From NCBI GenBank assembly GCA_937897615.1, contig CALCNO010000032.1, positions 124,001-188,000 on the forward strand: DNA of 64,000 nucleotides, in the 5' to 3' direction. Made by a program: the position numbers and the translations under genes. Below the pieces are notes generated by a model. The model did not search any database. It was not told the origin of the DNA and saw only the letters and a list, made by a program, of their open reading frames with translations. Position 1 is the stretch's first letter. The number at the start of each line of letters is the position of its first letter. Shown here piece by piece: positions 1-7,310 of this stretch. The DNA is from an uncultured Anaerolineaceae bacterium. Lineage in GTDB: Bacteria > Chloroflexota > Anaerolineae > Anaerolineales > Anaerolineaceae.

Positions 1-954
1 AATGTACACGTCCGTGTTTCCCCCGCTGCTGCTGGGCACCGGGCTGTAATACTCGTGATCCCACAGGCTGCTGGGAACAGCTGTATAGGAACGGCTGGAA
101 TAACCCGCATCCTGCTGGCCGGTGAGGAATTGCACCTGCACCGGGTAATTTGCCGTAACCGTGGTGCCGGCGCCAATATGATACAACTGAGTGACCTCGC
201 CTTTGTTGAGGGCAACGTTGGTCAGATCAGAACCGATTGGGTTATTAACAGAAACAACCGTTCCATTAACGGTTGCCTGAACCATCACATATACATTGTC
301 CATGTCGGCGTAGGTGGTGGAATTGAGCGCGTACAAGTCCTCGCCGACGGGAATAGTGTAAGCAGTTGCATACGGTTTAGTGGGGTAGATCTCCCAGGCA
401 TTGGCATACACCGTGCCCGTAGTGGACGGCCAGAAGGCCACCGCCACAGCCACCGCGCCGCCTTCCACATAAATGCGGTCGCGGCCATCGTAACAGTTTG
501 AGGTGCTGGTAGCGAGGGAATTTCCACTGGAGTCCTGGCCGTTGGCCGGGCGTGTGCTGCCGGAACAGGCTGCCAGGGTAGTGCCGCGCGGGTTCGAGGG
601 CACCGTGGGAGATTCAAATGTCAACACCTCTCCCTTGGTGGTGGTGTACACCTCGTCGTAGCCGGTGGCGCCAGTGCCGTAGCCGTTCTCCCACTGGTCG
701 TAATAGACGCGAACATTTTTGGTAGAAATGGGAACCGTAATGACAAAGTGCAGGTTGCTATCCGTCATTCCGGTATCGTTGTTTACCAGGATGGCCCGCA
801 ATTGATCGGCGCTGCCGGGGATGAAGTATTCCGAAATGCCAGCGGCCACATCCGCATTAACGGGTTTGAGATTTCCCACCAGTCCCAGGATCATTGCAGC
901 AACAATAAGAGAACGGGAAATCCTGGTGAGAGTTCGCGTCAGTGAATTTTTCAT
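1..954 (-). CDS. Secreted surface protein, IgGFc-binding/DUF11-like, truncated at window edge
   Basis: An open frame of 318 codons runs from an ATG at 954 off the left edge without a stop. The start has a strong GAGGGA ribosome site. The product opens with a basic N-terminus and hydrophobic core ending near residue 34 (PVNA), a Sec signal peptide. Next come YYDQWENGYG and, near the edge, FLTGQQDAGYSSRS followed by VPSSLWDHEYYSPVP. These resemble the IgGFc-binding-protein N-terminal fold found in very large bacterial surface proteins, often with DUF11/SdrD-like repeats further on. Function is unknown; an adhesin or surface-layer role is inferred. The C-terminal part is outside the window. It is the next gene downstream of the aminopeptidase on the same strand but is separated from it by a terminator. 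Confidence 0.7.
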   Translation of the reverse strand, partial: MKNSLTRTLTRISRSLIVAAMILGLVGNLKPVNADVAAGISEYFIPGSADQLRAILVNNDTGMTDSNLHFVITVPISTKNVRVYYDQWENGYGTGATGYDEVYTTTKGEVLTFESPTVPSNPRGTTLAACSGSTRPANGQDSSGNSLATSTSNCYDGRDRIYVEGGAVAVAVAFWPSTTGTVYANAWEIYPTKPYATAYTIPVGEDLYALNSTTYADMDNVYVMVQATVNGTVVSVNNPIGSDLTNVALNKGEVTQLYHIGAGTTVTANYPVQVQFLTGQQDAGYSSRSYTAVPSSLWDHEYYSPVPSSSGGNTDVYI

Positions 955-1133
955 GATTATTCCCTCTTCAAATAATATGAGCCCTGTGAAACAGGCTCAC
1001 AAAGGATACACAGTATTAAATTCTAATTAACTCATCACAAAGGAAACTTGTGCTGGATAGAAGGATTATAGCAAGCGAGAACACAAAGTGCAAGTGAAAT
1101 TTGCGTAAACTTTACCCGGATTCTCGGAATAAT

Positions 1134-1168
1134 AAAAACCGGAAGCCGCTTTTCGGCTCCCGGTTTTT
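1134..1168 (-). terminator. Rho-independent terminator after the M29 aminopeptidase
   Basis: A 15-bp stem (1134-1148 with 1154-1168, one A/C mismatch) closes on a CTTTT loop and is flanked by A5 and T5 runs, so it can work in both directions. On the minus strand it follows the aminopeptidase stop at 1203 and precedes the surface protein gene starting at 954. Confidence 0.85.
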
Positions 1169-1202
1169 CTTCAGGACGCTGCAAAACTACAACAAGGGTG
1201 GT

Positions 1203-2303
1203 TTAGATCACAAACTTGCCGTTCTCGTAGAGCTTCTCGCCATCCACCTCAATGTAGCCGTCGCGCAGGTCGCAGATCATGTCCCAGTGGATCACGGATT
1301 GTGCCTTGCTGCCGCTTTCGGGGTAGCCGGCGCCCAGCGCCATGTGGAAAGAGCCGCCGATCTTCTCATCGAAGAGAATCTGGCGGGTGAACTTTTGGAT
1401 GCCCTCGTTGGTGCCAATGGCGAATTCCCCCACCCCGCGCGCGCCAGCGTCAATATCCAGCGTCTTCAGCAGAAAATCCTGGTTCTTGGTGGCGCTGGCT
1501 TCCACCACGCGCCCTTTGCGGAACTCAAGCTGCACGCCGGTGACCTCGCGGGTCATGTAGATCGTAGGATAGGAGAAGGAAACATGCCCCTCGATGGAAT
1601 CTTCCACCGGGCCGGTGAAAATTTCGCCGTCAGGCACATTCACGCGGCAATCACAGTTAATGAAGGAGCGTCCCTCAATGCTCAGGCGCAGGTCGGTTCC
1701 CTTGCCTACCAGATGGACCTTCTTCTTGCCCTTGAGCCAAGAAATGATGCGCTCCTGCTGCTTGCTGATGCCGCTCCAGTAGCCCACCGGGTCGTTTTGG
1801 TCGGGCATGCAGGCGCCAAAGAGGAAATCGGCATACTCTGCCAGGCTCATATCGGCATCCTGGGCATACGCCTGGGTGGGGTATGCCGTCAGGCTCCACT
1901 TCATCTCGCCGCGGGCAGTGCGTTCCATATAGGTCTTCAGCAGCGGGCCGCGCGCCTTTGAAGCCAGTGAAATCTTTTGCGGGTCAATGCTGGAGAGCGC
2001 TTTGGTGTTCTCCTCGGCCAGAATGCGCAGCATACGGTCGTACTTTTGATAGAGCACCGCTACCGATTCCGGAATGTGTTGGATCTGCTCATCGCTGCCG
2101 TGCCTGAGCGTGTATTCGCTGCCGGCAGGGAAATCCCACATCACGAACGGGAAAGCGCCGATATCGATCACCTTGCGGTAGACCGCCTCCACCAGCGGCG
2201 CTGCCGCCGTGCCAGACCAGATGAACATCTTTTGCTTTGGCTTTACATCCAAAGAGTACTTGACCAGCAATTCGGCCATTTTTTCGATCCGTTGATCAAC
2301 CAT
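1203..2303 (-). CDS. Aminopeptidase, M29 family (AmpS/AmpT-like)
   Basis: 366 residues, the usual length for the M29 (thermophilic aminopeptidase) family, which removes N-terminal residues from peptides in the cytoplasm using two metal ions. By motif and spacing the metal ligands are E227 (GEIFTGP), E293 (GEFAIG), H320 (GSFHMALG), H339 and D341 (IHWDM); all five are present. The ATG at 2303 follows GGAGGGTGCA, a strong ribosome site, and a TATAAT box lies about 30 bp further upstream (2333-2338). It appears to be transcribed alone: a terminator follows at 1134-1168 and the upstream neighbour is a GGDEF protein on the same strand 66 bp away. Substrate preference cannot be read from sequence. 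Confidence 0.93.
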   Translation of the reverse strand: MVDQRIEKMAELLVKYSLDVKPKQKMFIWSGTAAAPLVEAVYRKVIDIGAFPFVMWDFPAGSEYTLRHGSDEQIQHIPESVAVLYQKYDRMLRILAEENTKALSSIDPQKISLASKARGPLLKTYMERTARGEMKWSLTAYPTQAYAQDADMSLAEYADFLFGACMPDQNDPVGYWSGISKQQERIISWLKGKKKVHLVGKGTDLRLSIEGRSFINCDCRVNVPDGEIFTGPVEDSIEGHVSFSYPTIYMTREVTGVQLEFRKGRVVEASATKNQDFLLKTLDIDAGARGVGEFAIGTNEGIQKFTRQILFDEKIGGSFHMALGAGYPESGSKAQSVIHWDMICDLRDGYIEVDGEKLYENGKFVI

Positions 2304-2369
2304 TGCACCCTCCGTTTATTAGATGATAGTTAATTATAGACCGGCTGATTAAAACGGTATGAAATCCGG

Positions 2370-3395
2370 CTACCCACCCTGACGTTTCAGGCGCTTTTGC
2401 CGCAGCAGATCGGCATCTGCGCGGGCAATCAGAACCTCCAACGAGGGGTCTTTCGGCAAAAATTCAGCTGCACCCGCGGTGATGGCCGGGTGGATGGCCC
2501 CGTCTTCCGCCGGCACTTCCAGCAGGGCCACCGCCTCAACAATCCGCTGTGCAATGGCATTCCCCTGAGAGAGGCCGGCCTCCGGCAGCAGCGCAATGAA
2601 CTCATCGCCGCCGTAGCGGGCAAAGAGGTCCACCTCGCGCAGGTTGGCGCGAATATCCAGAGCCACAGCGCGCAGCAGGGCATCGCCTGCCTGGTGGCCC
2701 AGCGTATCGTTCACAGCTTTTAACCCGTCCACGTCAAACATGAGCACGGTCATCGTGCGCTGGTAGCGCACGCCGCGTACAAATTCACGCAGGGCATCCT
2801 CAAAGAAAACGCGCCGGTTGAGCACCGCGGTGAGCGGGTCCAGCACGGCCAGGCGCTGCACCTCTTCCAGCAGGCGCCGGTTATCCTTTTCCAGGCGGAT
2901 ATCCTGAATGCTGAAGATCACGTAGTCTTCTTCCTCCAGGCGCACGGGCGTGGTGAGAACGCGCAACTCCAAACGGCCGCGCCCGTTGGTGCGTTGTATG
3001 GAACATTCCGCACTGTCCTTTCTGCCGATAAGACTGGTGAGGATGGCATTGACGGAGCCGCATTCGCTGCAAAAGGGTGTGGTGCCGCAGCCTCCGGGTC
3101 CTTCGGCGGCGTGAACACAATTAATCATCTCCCCCGGGCGCAGCCCCAGATAACTTTGCGGAGAATTGAACTCCCCAAACATTTTCACCTGCGAGTTGGC
3201 ATAGACCGCCTGGCGCGTGCTGTTGAGCACCAAAATCAAATTGGGAAGCGCCTCGCTGACAAGGCGCATCCCCTCGTTGCCCAGCCACAACTGCTGCTGG
3301 CGCAGCAACGTTTCACGGTCTGTTCGTTGCGCAAGCGCATATTCCGATTGGAGGGGGTCGGCGAGAGCAGGAACCTGGGGAGAGAGTTTGGCCAT
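2370..3395 (-). CDS. Diguanylate cyclase with cysteine-rich PAS-like sensor domain
   Basis: 341 residues from the ATG at 3395, chosen because AAAGGAG sits 6 nt upstream; the frame stays open to 3539 but would overlap the next gene. Residues about 45-165 look like a PAS domain holding C93, C103, C109 and C112 (CVHAAEGPGGCG, FCSECG), a spacing that could bind zinc, iron-sulfur or haem. The C-terminal GGDEF domain begins at DPLTAVLNRR (186-195) and has intact GGDEF at 262-266. R253-E-V-D256 sits five residues before it, matching the inhibitory I-site. It should make cyclic di-GMP from GTP and be product-inhibited. No membrane segment is seen, so the sensor is cytoplasmic. The input signal is unknown. 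Confidence 0.9.
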   Translation of the reverse strand: MAKLSPQVPALADPLQSEYALAQRTDRETLLRQQQLWLGNEGMRLVSEALPNLILVLNSTRQAVYANSQVKMFGEFNSPQSYLGLRPGEMINCVHAAEGPGGCGTTPFCSECGSVNAILTSLIGRKDSAECSIQRTNGRGRLELRVLTTPVRLEEEDYVIFSIQDIRLEKDNRRLLEEVQRLAVLDPLTAVLNRRVFFEDALREFVRGVRYQRTMTVLMFDVDGLKAVNDTLGHQAGDALLRAVALDIRANLREVDLFARYGGDEFIALLPEAGLSQGNAIAQRIVEAVALLEVPAEDGAIHPAITAGAAEFLPKDPSLEVLIARADADLLRQKRLKRQGG

Positions 3396-3422
3396 GATGG
3401 CTCCTTTGCGTGCTGGTGAGAT

Positions 3423-3456
3423 AAAAAAGGAGACCCCCGCAAAGCGGGGATCCCCT
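3423..3456 (-). terminator. Terminator after the zinc-ribbon membrane protein
   Basis: On the minus strand a GC-rich stem (CCCCGC with GCGGGG, extended outward with a wobble and a mismatch) closes on TTT and is followed by TTTTTT. It lies between the zinc-ribbon gene stop at 3472 and the GGDEF gene start at 3395. Confidence 0.8.
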
Positions 3457-3471
3457 CTGGCAACAGAAAGG

Positions 3472-3891
3472 TTACTGTTTCTTACCGCAGTGAGGGCAGG
3501 CGACCCAATCCGGCTCAAGCTTTGCGCCGCACTTGACACAAACCTTCTCAGGCGCAGCGGGGGCTTCCACAGCCGGCACAGCGGCCGCCTTAGCAGCCCG
3601 GGAGGTACGGCCGTTGCGCACCAGCAATACTACGCCAACCACCGCCAGAGCAAGAATCCCCAGGCCAAAAAAGCCGCGCAGCAGGCCAAAGCCCAGCATG
3701 GGGAACATCCCCATCATGGGCATGCGCCCATAATAGCGGTCAAAACTGCCAAACCGATCAAAGCGATCCACGCCGTAGGGCATATAGCCAAAGCGGCTCA
3801 CGCCCAGCGCATGGAACACAACCGCAGCAATGAGGGCCAATCCCAGCAGGATACCCAGAACGATCAGAATCCATTTCAACGTCTTATTCAT
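3472..3891 (-). CDS. Small membrane protein with C-terminal zinc ribbon
   Basis: 139 residues. A membrane segment spans about 5-29. A loop rich in Phe, Arg, Asp, Tyr and Gly follows (YGVDRFDRFGSFDRYYG), then a Met/Gly/Phe-rich second segment at about 65-91. After an Ala/Pro linker comes a zinc ribbon with C118, C121, C132 and C135 (CVKC, CPHCGKK). Such C-terminal ribbons occur in many uncharacterised membrane proteins and give no specific function; protein-protein contact or metal sensing are possible. The gene stands alone: a terminator follows and an AT-rich stretch precedes it (3892-4012), with no recognisable gene. Confidence 0.75.
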   Translation of the reverse strand: MNKTLKWILIVLGILLGLALIAAVVFHALGVSRFGYMPYGVDRFDRFGSFDRYYGRMPMMGMFPMLGFGLLRGFFGLGILALAVVGVVLLVRNGRTSRAAKAAAVPAVEAPAAPEKVCVKCGAKLEPDWVACPHCGKKQ

Positions 3892-4013
3892 TTTTGCTCC
3901 TTAGACACCATACCTCTAATTCATGCATATTTTGGATAGATATTATTACTAAATCTATCCAATATGTAATAATATATCAAATTTTTACTGTTAAGTGTAT
4001 AGATTTGGTATAG

Positions 4014-4042
4014 AAAACAGCACCCCCTGCCTGGGGATGCTG
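4014..4042 (-). terminator. Terminator after the acyl-AMP/CoA ligase
   Basis: A 10-bp stem (4018-4027 with 4033-4042, one wobble) closes on a five-base loop. On the minus strand it is followed by TTTTC, just past the ligase stop at 4062. Confidence 0.8.
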
Positions 4043-4061
4043 TGCCAGGGTATGATCCTTT

Positions 4062-5741
4062 TTATTCCCAACCGGCTTCCTTGAGGAATTTTTCCTTGTT
4101 AGCGCCGCGGGCGGTCTTACCGCTGCTGGTTTTGATGAGCCATTTGGCGCCCACCAGATGCACATGGCGCAAAGCCACCGCAGAGCCGCGCGTGACCACC
4201 TGGCGCACCGCATCGCCGATGCGCTCCAGCTCGGTCTGATCTTGGGTGTCCACCTCGGCCACGATCACCACGTCTTCGGTTCCGGCTTGCTCATTGAACA
4301 CCCCAAAGGCCACCACCCGGCCGGGATGCACCCCCGGCACCTGCATGGCCAATTCTTCCAGATCCATGGGGTAAACGTTCTTGCCGCCAACGATGATCAT
4401 GTCCTTTTTGCGGCCAGCCACATACACCTGCTCCCCCACCATGTAGCCGTAATCGCCGGTAAAGTACCAGCCGTTCCGCAGCGCCTTTTCGGTGGCATCC
4501 GGGCGGTGATAATACTCTGTCAGCATGCAATTGGAGCGCAGCGCCAGCTCGCCAATAGTCCGGTCTGGCAGGCGGTTGCCTTTTTCATCGGCCACCATTA
4601 CTTCCACGTTGGGTATGGCCGGCCCGGCAGAAACCATCTTCACCGAAGGCTGCCCAGCAGTGGCCGGGATGGCCTGTTTTTCAGTTTGCATGGCGTGGCG
4701 GTCAATTTCATCGATCACCACCGGGTGGCGGATGCCGCCCTGCGCAACAGCAAAAACATTTTCGGCCATGGCGTAGCAAGTGCATAGCGCCGTGGGGTTG
4801 AGGCCGTAGGGGGTAAAGCGGGTGCGGAAAGCCTCGTGGCTCTCGTAGCGCATCGGCTCCGAGCAGTTGGAAATCGCGCGCAGGGTCGAAAGGTCAACGC
4901 CTTCCAGGTCGCGCTCGCGGATCTTCTGCGCGCAGAAGTTGTAGGCAAAGTTGGGCAGCCAGGTGAGCGTGCCGCGATACTGCGTTACCGCCTGCAGCAG
5001 GCGCACCGGTGAGCGTACCCACTCGAACGGTGAGAGCAGCACCAGCGGTACGCGCAGCAGAATGGGCATCAGATACCCGGCGATCAGTCCCATATCGTGA
5101 TACAGCGGCAGCCAGCTTACGATCACATCCTTCTCGTCCAGCAACATGGCCTCAGAATAGCTGGCCAACTGGTTGAGCACCGCCTGGTGCGAGAGCGCTA
5201 CCCCTTTTTGCAGGCCGGTGGTGCCGGAGGAATGCTGCAGCAGCACAATGTCTTGCGGGCTGCGCTTTAGCCCGCCCATCTGCTCAAAATCGACTTCGCC
5301 TTCCGCATCCACCGTGTCAGAGACGATCACACGGCGCACGGAGGAATGCTCGCCCAGCGCCAGGTGCACTTCCGGCTCGAAATCGCGATAGGTGACCACG
5401 CATTCCGGCCGGGTGATGCCCACCAGCGAGGCCAGGTCGGCGCGGTAGCGCTCCGGCAACAGCTTCTCGGTGAGGAATGGCATGATGGAGGGGATGGCGC
5501 CGTGCAGGATGGCGCCCCAGTAGGCGTACATCAGCTCCACCGAATGCTGCATGATGAGGATGACCACCTCGCCGGGCTGGATGCCCTCGCGGGCAAAGGT
5601 GCGCTGCCAAGCGGCCGCGCCGCGCAGCAACTGGCGATAGCAGATGGGCTGGTCGGGCTTGCCTGCCAGCAGCACGGTGAGCGCGGTCTTTTCAGGGCAT
5701 TCCTGCCAGGAACGCCGCAGCATGTGGCTGAAAGTGGCCAT
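4062..5741 (-). CDS. Fatty acyl-AMP ligase / acyl-CoA synthetase-like adenylating enzyme
   Basis: 559 residues from the ATG at 5741, which lies one base after the stop of the acyl carrier protein gene. A longer frame to 5792 would overlap that gene by 50 nt, so the shorter start is preferred. ANL superfamily signatures are in order: P-loop SSGTTGLQKG (about 172-181), SWLPLYHDMG (about 209-218), TGDYGY and GRKKDMIIVGGKN near the C-terminal hinge, and the catalytic lysine in KTSSGKTARG at the end. The family activates a carboxylic acid as acyl-AMP. Together with the adjacent carrier protein, the likely role is loading a fatty acid onto its phosphopantetheine. The pathway end product is not visible; no polyketide or peptide synthase is nearby. 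Confidence 0.88.
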   Translation of the reverse strand: MATFSHMLRRSWQECPEKTALTVLLAGKPDQPICYRQLLRGAAAWQRTFAREGIQPGEVVILIMQHSVELMYAYWGAILHGAIPSIMPFLTEKLLPERYRADLASLVGITRPECVVTYRDFEPEVHLALGEHSSVRRVIVSDTVDAEGEVDFEQMGGLKRSPQDIVLLQHSSGTTGLQKGVALSHQAVLNQLASYSEAMLLDEKDVIVSWLPLYHDMGLIAGYLMPILLRVPLVLLSPFEWVRSPVRLLQAVTQYRGTLTWLPNFAYNFCAQKIRERDLEGVDLSTLRAISNCSEPMRYESHEAFRTRFTPYGLNPTALCTCYAMAENVFAVAQGGIRHPVVIDEIDRHAMQTEKQAIPATAGQPSVKMVSAGPAIPNVEVMVADEKGNRLPDRTIGELALRSNCMLTEYYHRPDATEKALRNGWYFTGDYGYMVGEQVYVAGRKKDMIIVGGKNVYPMDLEELAMQVPGVHPGRVVAFGVFNEQAGTEDVVIVAEVDTQDQTELERIGDAVRQVVTRGSAVALRHVHLVGAKWLIKTSSGKTARGANKEKFLKEAGWE

Positions 5742-5742
5742 G

Positions 5743-5991
5743 TTACTTTTGACGCGAGGCGATGAGCTGCGCCAACGATTCCAGGTTGTCAAACGTATCG
5801 GCGTTCAATTCCGAATCGTCTATGCGCACGTTGAAGGCGTCCTCAATGTAGAGGGCTAGATCCACCAGGCTAAAGGAATCGATCAGTCCGCTGGAGATGA
5901 GCGGCTGGTCAGGTTTGAGGATGCGGTTGGGCTGCTTGAGGATGTTTTTGGCAATGTGCTCGCCGAGTTTTTGCATAATTTCGTCGGTCAT
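5743..5991 (-). CDS. Acyl carrier protein
   Basis: 82 residues, typical carrier-protein size, with the phosphopantetheine attachment serine S39 inside GLIDSFSLVDL (variant of the DSL motif). It should carry acyl groups as thioesters in the cytoplasm. The start has GGAG six bases upstream, and a TATAAT box lies at about 6021-6026 on this strand. It is translationally adjacent to the ligase gene (one base between stop and next ATG), so the two probably act as an acyl-loading pair. It is not the housekeeping fatty-acid AcpP by context; a dedicated carrier for lipid modification is inferred. Confidence 0.88.
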   Translation of the reverse strand: MTDEIMQKLGEHIAKNILKQPNRILKPDQPLISSGLIDSFSLVDLALYIEDAFNVRIDDSELNADTFDNLESLAQLIASRQK

Positions 5992-6182
5992 GGCTGCTCC
6001 GAGAAGTAAGATGTAAGTGGATTATAACAGAGGAGAAAACCTAGTATGCACCCCAGGCGATTTCTTTGCAACGTTACGACATGCAAACCAAAATGGAGTA
6101 GCACATCCTAGAGACAAACAACGTTCTATCTGTTCTCGTCCATTCCCCCGCCGGTGGTGCTTCGGTTAGTTTTCTCGCCACG

Positions 6183-6209
6183 CGAATGTTATAATCCTTT
6201 TAACATTCG
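6183..6209 (+). promoter_or_regulatory. Promoter with embedded perfect inverted repeat upstream of glycosyltransferase pair
   Basis: TATAAT at 6190-6195 is a good -10 box for the glycosyltransferase gene starting at 6242, with a weak -35 (TTAGTT) 18 bp upstream. The box overlaps a perfect 9-bp inverted repeat (CGAATGTTA at 6183-6191, TAACATTCG at 6201-6209, spacer 9). The symmetry centred on the -10 region suggests a repressor operator, though an RNA hairpin at the transcript start is also possible. Confidence 0.5.
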
Positions 6210-6241
6210 GCCGTTCCCGTAGTATTCATAAGGTTTCTCGT

Positions 6242-7273
6242 ATGCCAAAGATTGCAGTCGTTATTCCCGCATATCGTGTTGAAAATCAAATTTTGCGTGT
6301 ACTCGCAAAAATTCCGCTCATAGTTAATGAAATCATCATTGTCAATGATTGCAGCCCAGACAACACTGCAAAAGTGCTTGACAGCATAAAAGACGTGCGC
6401 GTGCACGTTCTTACTCACCAAAAGAACTCGGGGGTTGGCGGCGCCATGCTTAGTGGATACTCCTACGCGCTGCATCTTGGATGCGACGTGATTATGAAGC
6501 TAGATGGAGATGACCAAATGGATCCGGCTTACATTGATCAGATCATCCAGCCAATCCTCAATGGCCAAGCTGATTACGTTAAAGGAAATCGCTTTCTGCA
6601 CCAGGCCGAACTGGCGCGCATGCCTCTGATTCGCCTTGTCGGCAATGTTGGACTCACCTTCTTATCTAAACTGGCCAGCGGTTACTGGAACGTTTTCGAC
6701 CCCACCAATGGCTATACAGCCATCAGCGCCAACGCGCTTTCCACACTAGATCCGCAGCATATTTCACACAACTACTTCTTTGAAATCTCCATGCTGTGTG
6801 AATTGCGAAGAGTCGATGCGGTAGTGCAAGATTTTCCAATGCCTGCCATATATCAAGATGAAAAGAGCTCTATTTCAATTGTACGCGAGTTATTTGTCTT
6901 TAGCAGCAACCTGGCCAGTAATTTTTTCCGACGTGTTATACAACAATACTTTTTATACAACTTCAGCGCCGGTTCCCTCTACCTGGTGCTGGGAACGCTG
7001 CTGGGGCTGTTTGGTGGTATATGGGGGATTGTAAAATGGAACCAGTCCATCCACACAGGTATTCCGGCCACTACGGGCACCGTCCTACTCGCAGTACTGC
7101 CGATTATCCTTGCGGTGCAGTTTCTAACACAGGCCGTTGCCCTGGATATCTCCAGTGTTCCCACAAAAATTATGGGAAGCCTCACCAAGGGAAAAGTAGC
7201 TGGTGTTTCCAAGATGGCCGGATATTACCATAGTCTATACGAAAACAATTCGTTAGTGGTAACACGCGAATAG
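6242..7273 (+). CDS. Family 2 glycosyltransferase (dolichol-phosphate mannosyltransferase-like)
   Basis: 343 residues. The GT-A fold starts at once (IAVVIPAYRVENQI), with VNDCSPDNT and the metal-binding DGDD at 88-91. GNRF and DPTNGYTAIS are typical of DPM1-like enzymes that transfer a sugar from a nucleotide donor to a polyprenyl phosphate. Two membrane segments follow in the C-terminal third (about 243-263 and 278-300), anchoring the catalytic domain on the cytoplasmic face. The next gene is a large GT-C-like membrane protein, a natural consumer of lipid-linked sugar, so the pair probably adds a sugar to a surface molecule. Base composition is clearly more AT-rich than the flanking genes, suggesting transfer. 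Confidence 0.88.
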   Translation: MPKIAVVIPAYRVENQILRVLAKIPLIVNEIIIVNDCSPDNTAKVLDSIKDVRVHVLTHQKNSGVGGAMLSGYSYALHLGCDVIMKLDGDDQMDPAYIDQIIQPILNGQADYVKGNRFLHQAELARMPLIRLVGNVGLTFLSKLASGYWNVFDPTNGYTAISANALSTLDPQHISHNYFFEISMLCELRRVDAVVQDFPMPAIYQDEKSSISIVRELFVFSSNLASNFFRRVIQQYFLYNFSAGSLYLVLGTLLGLFGGIWGIVKWNQSIHTGIPATTGTVLLAVLPIILAVQFLTQAVALDISSVPTKIMGSLTKGKVAGVSKMAGYYHSLYENNSLVVTRE

Positions 7274-7310
7274 CTCAGGCAGACGAAAACCCAGTAAGGC
7301 AGGATATCCT

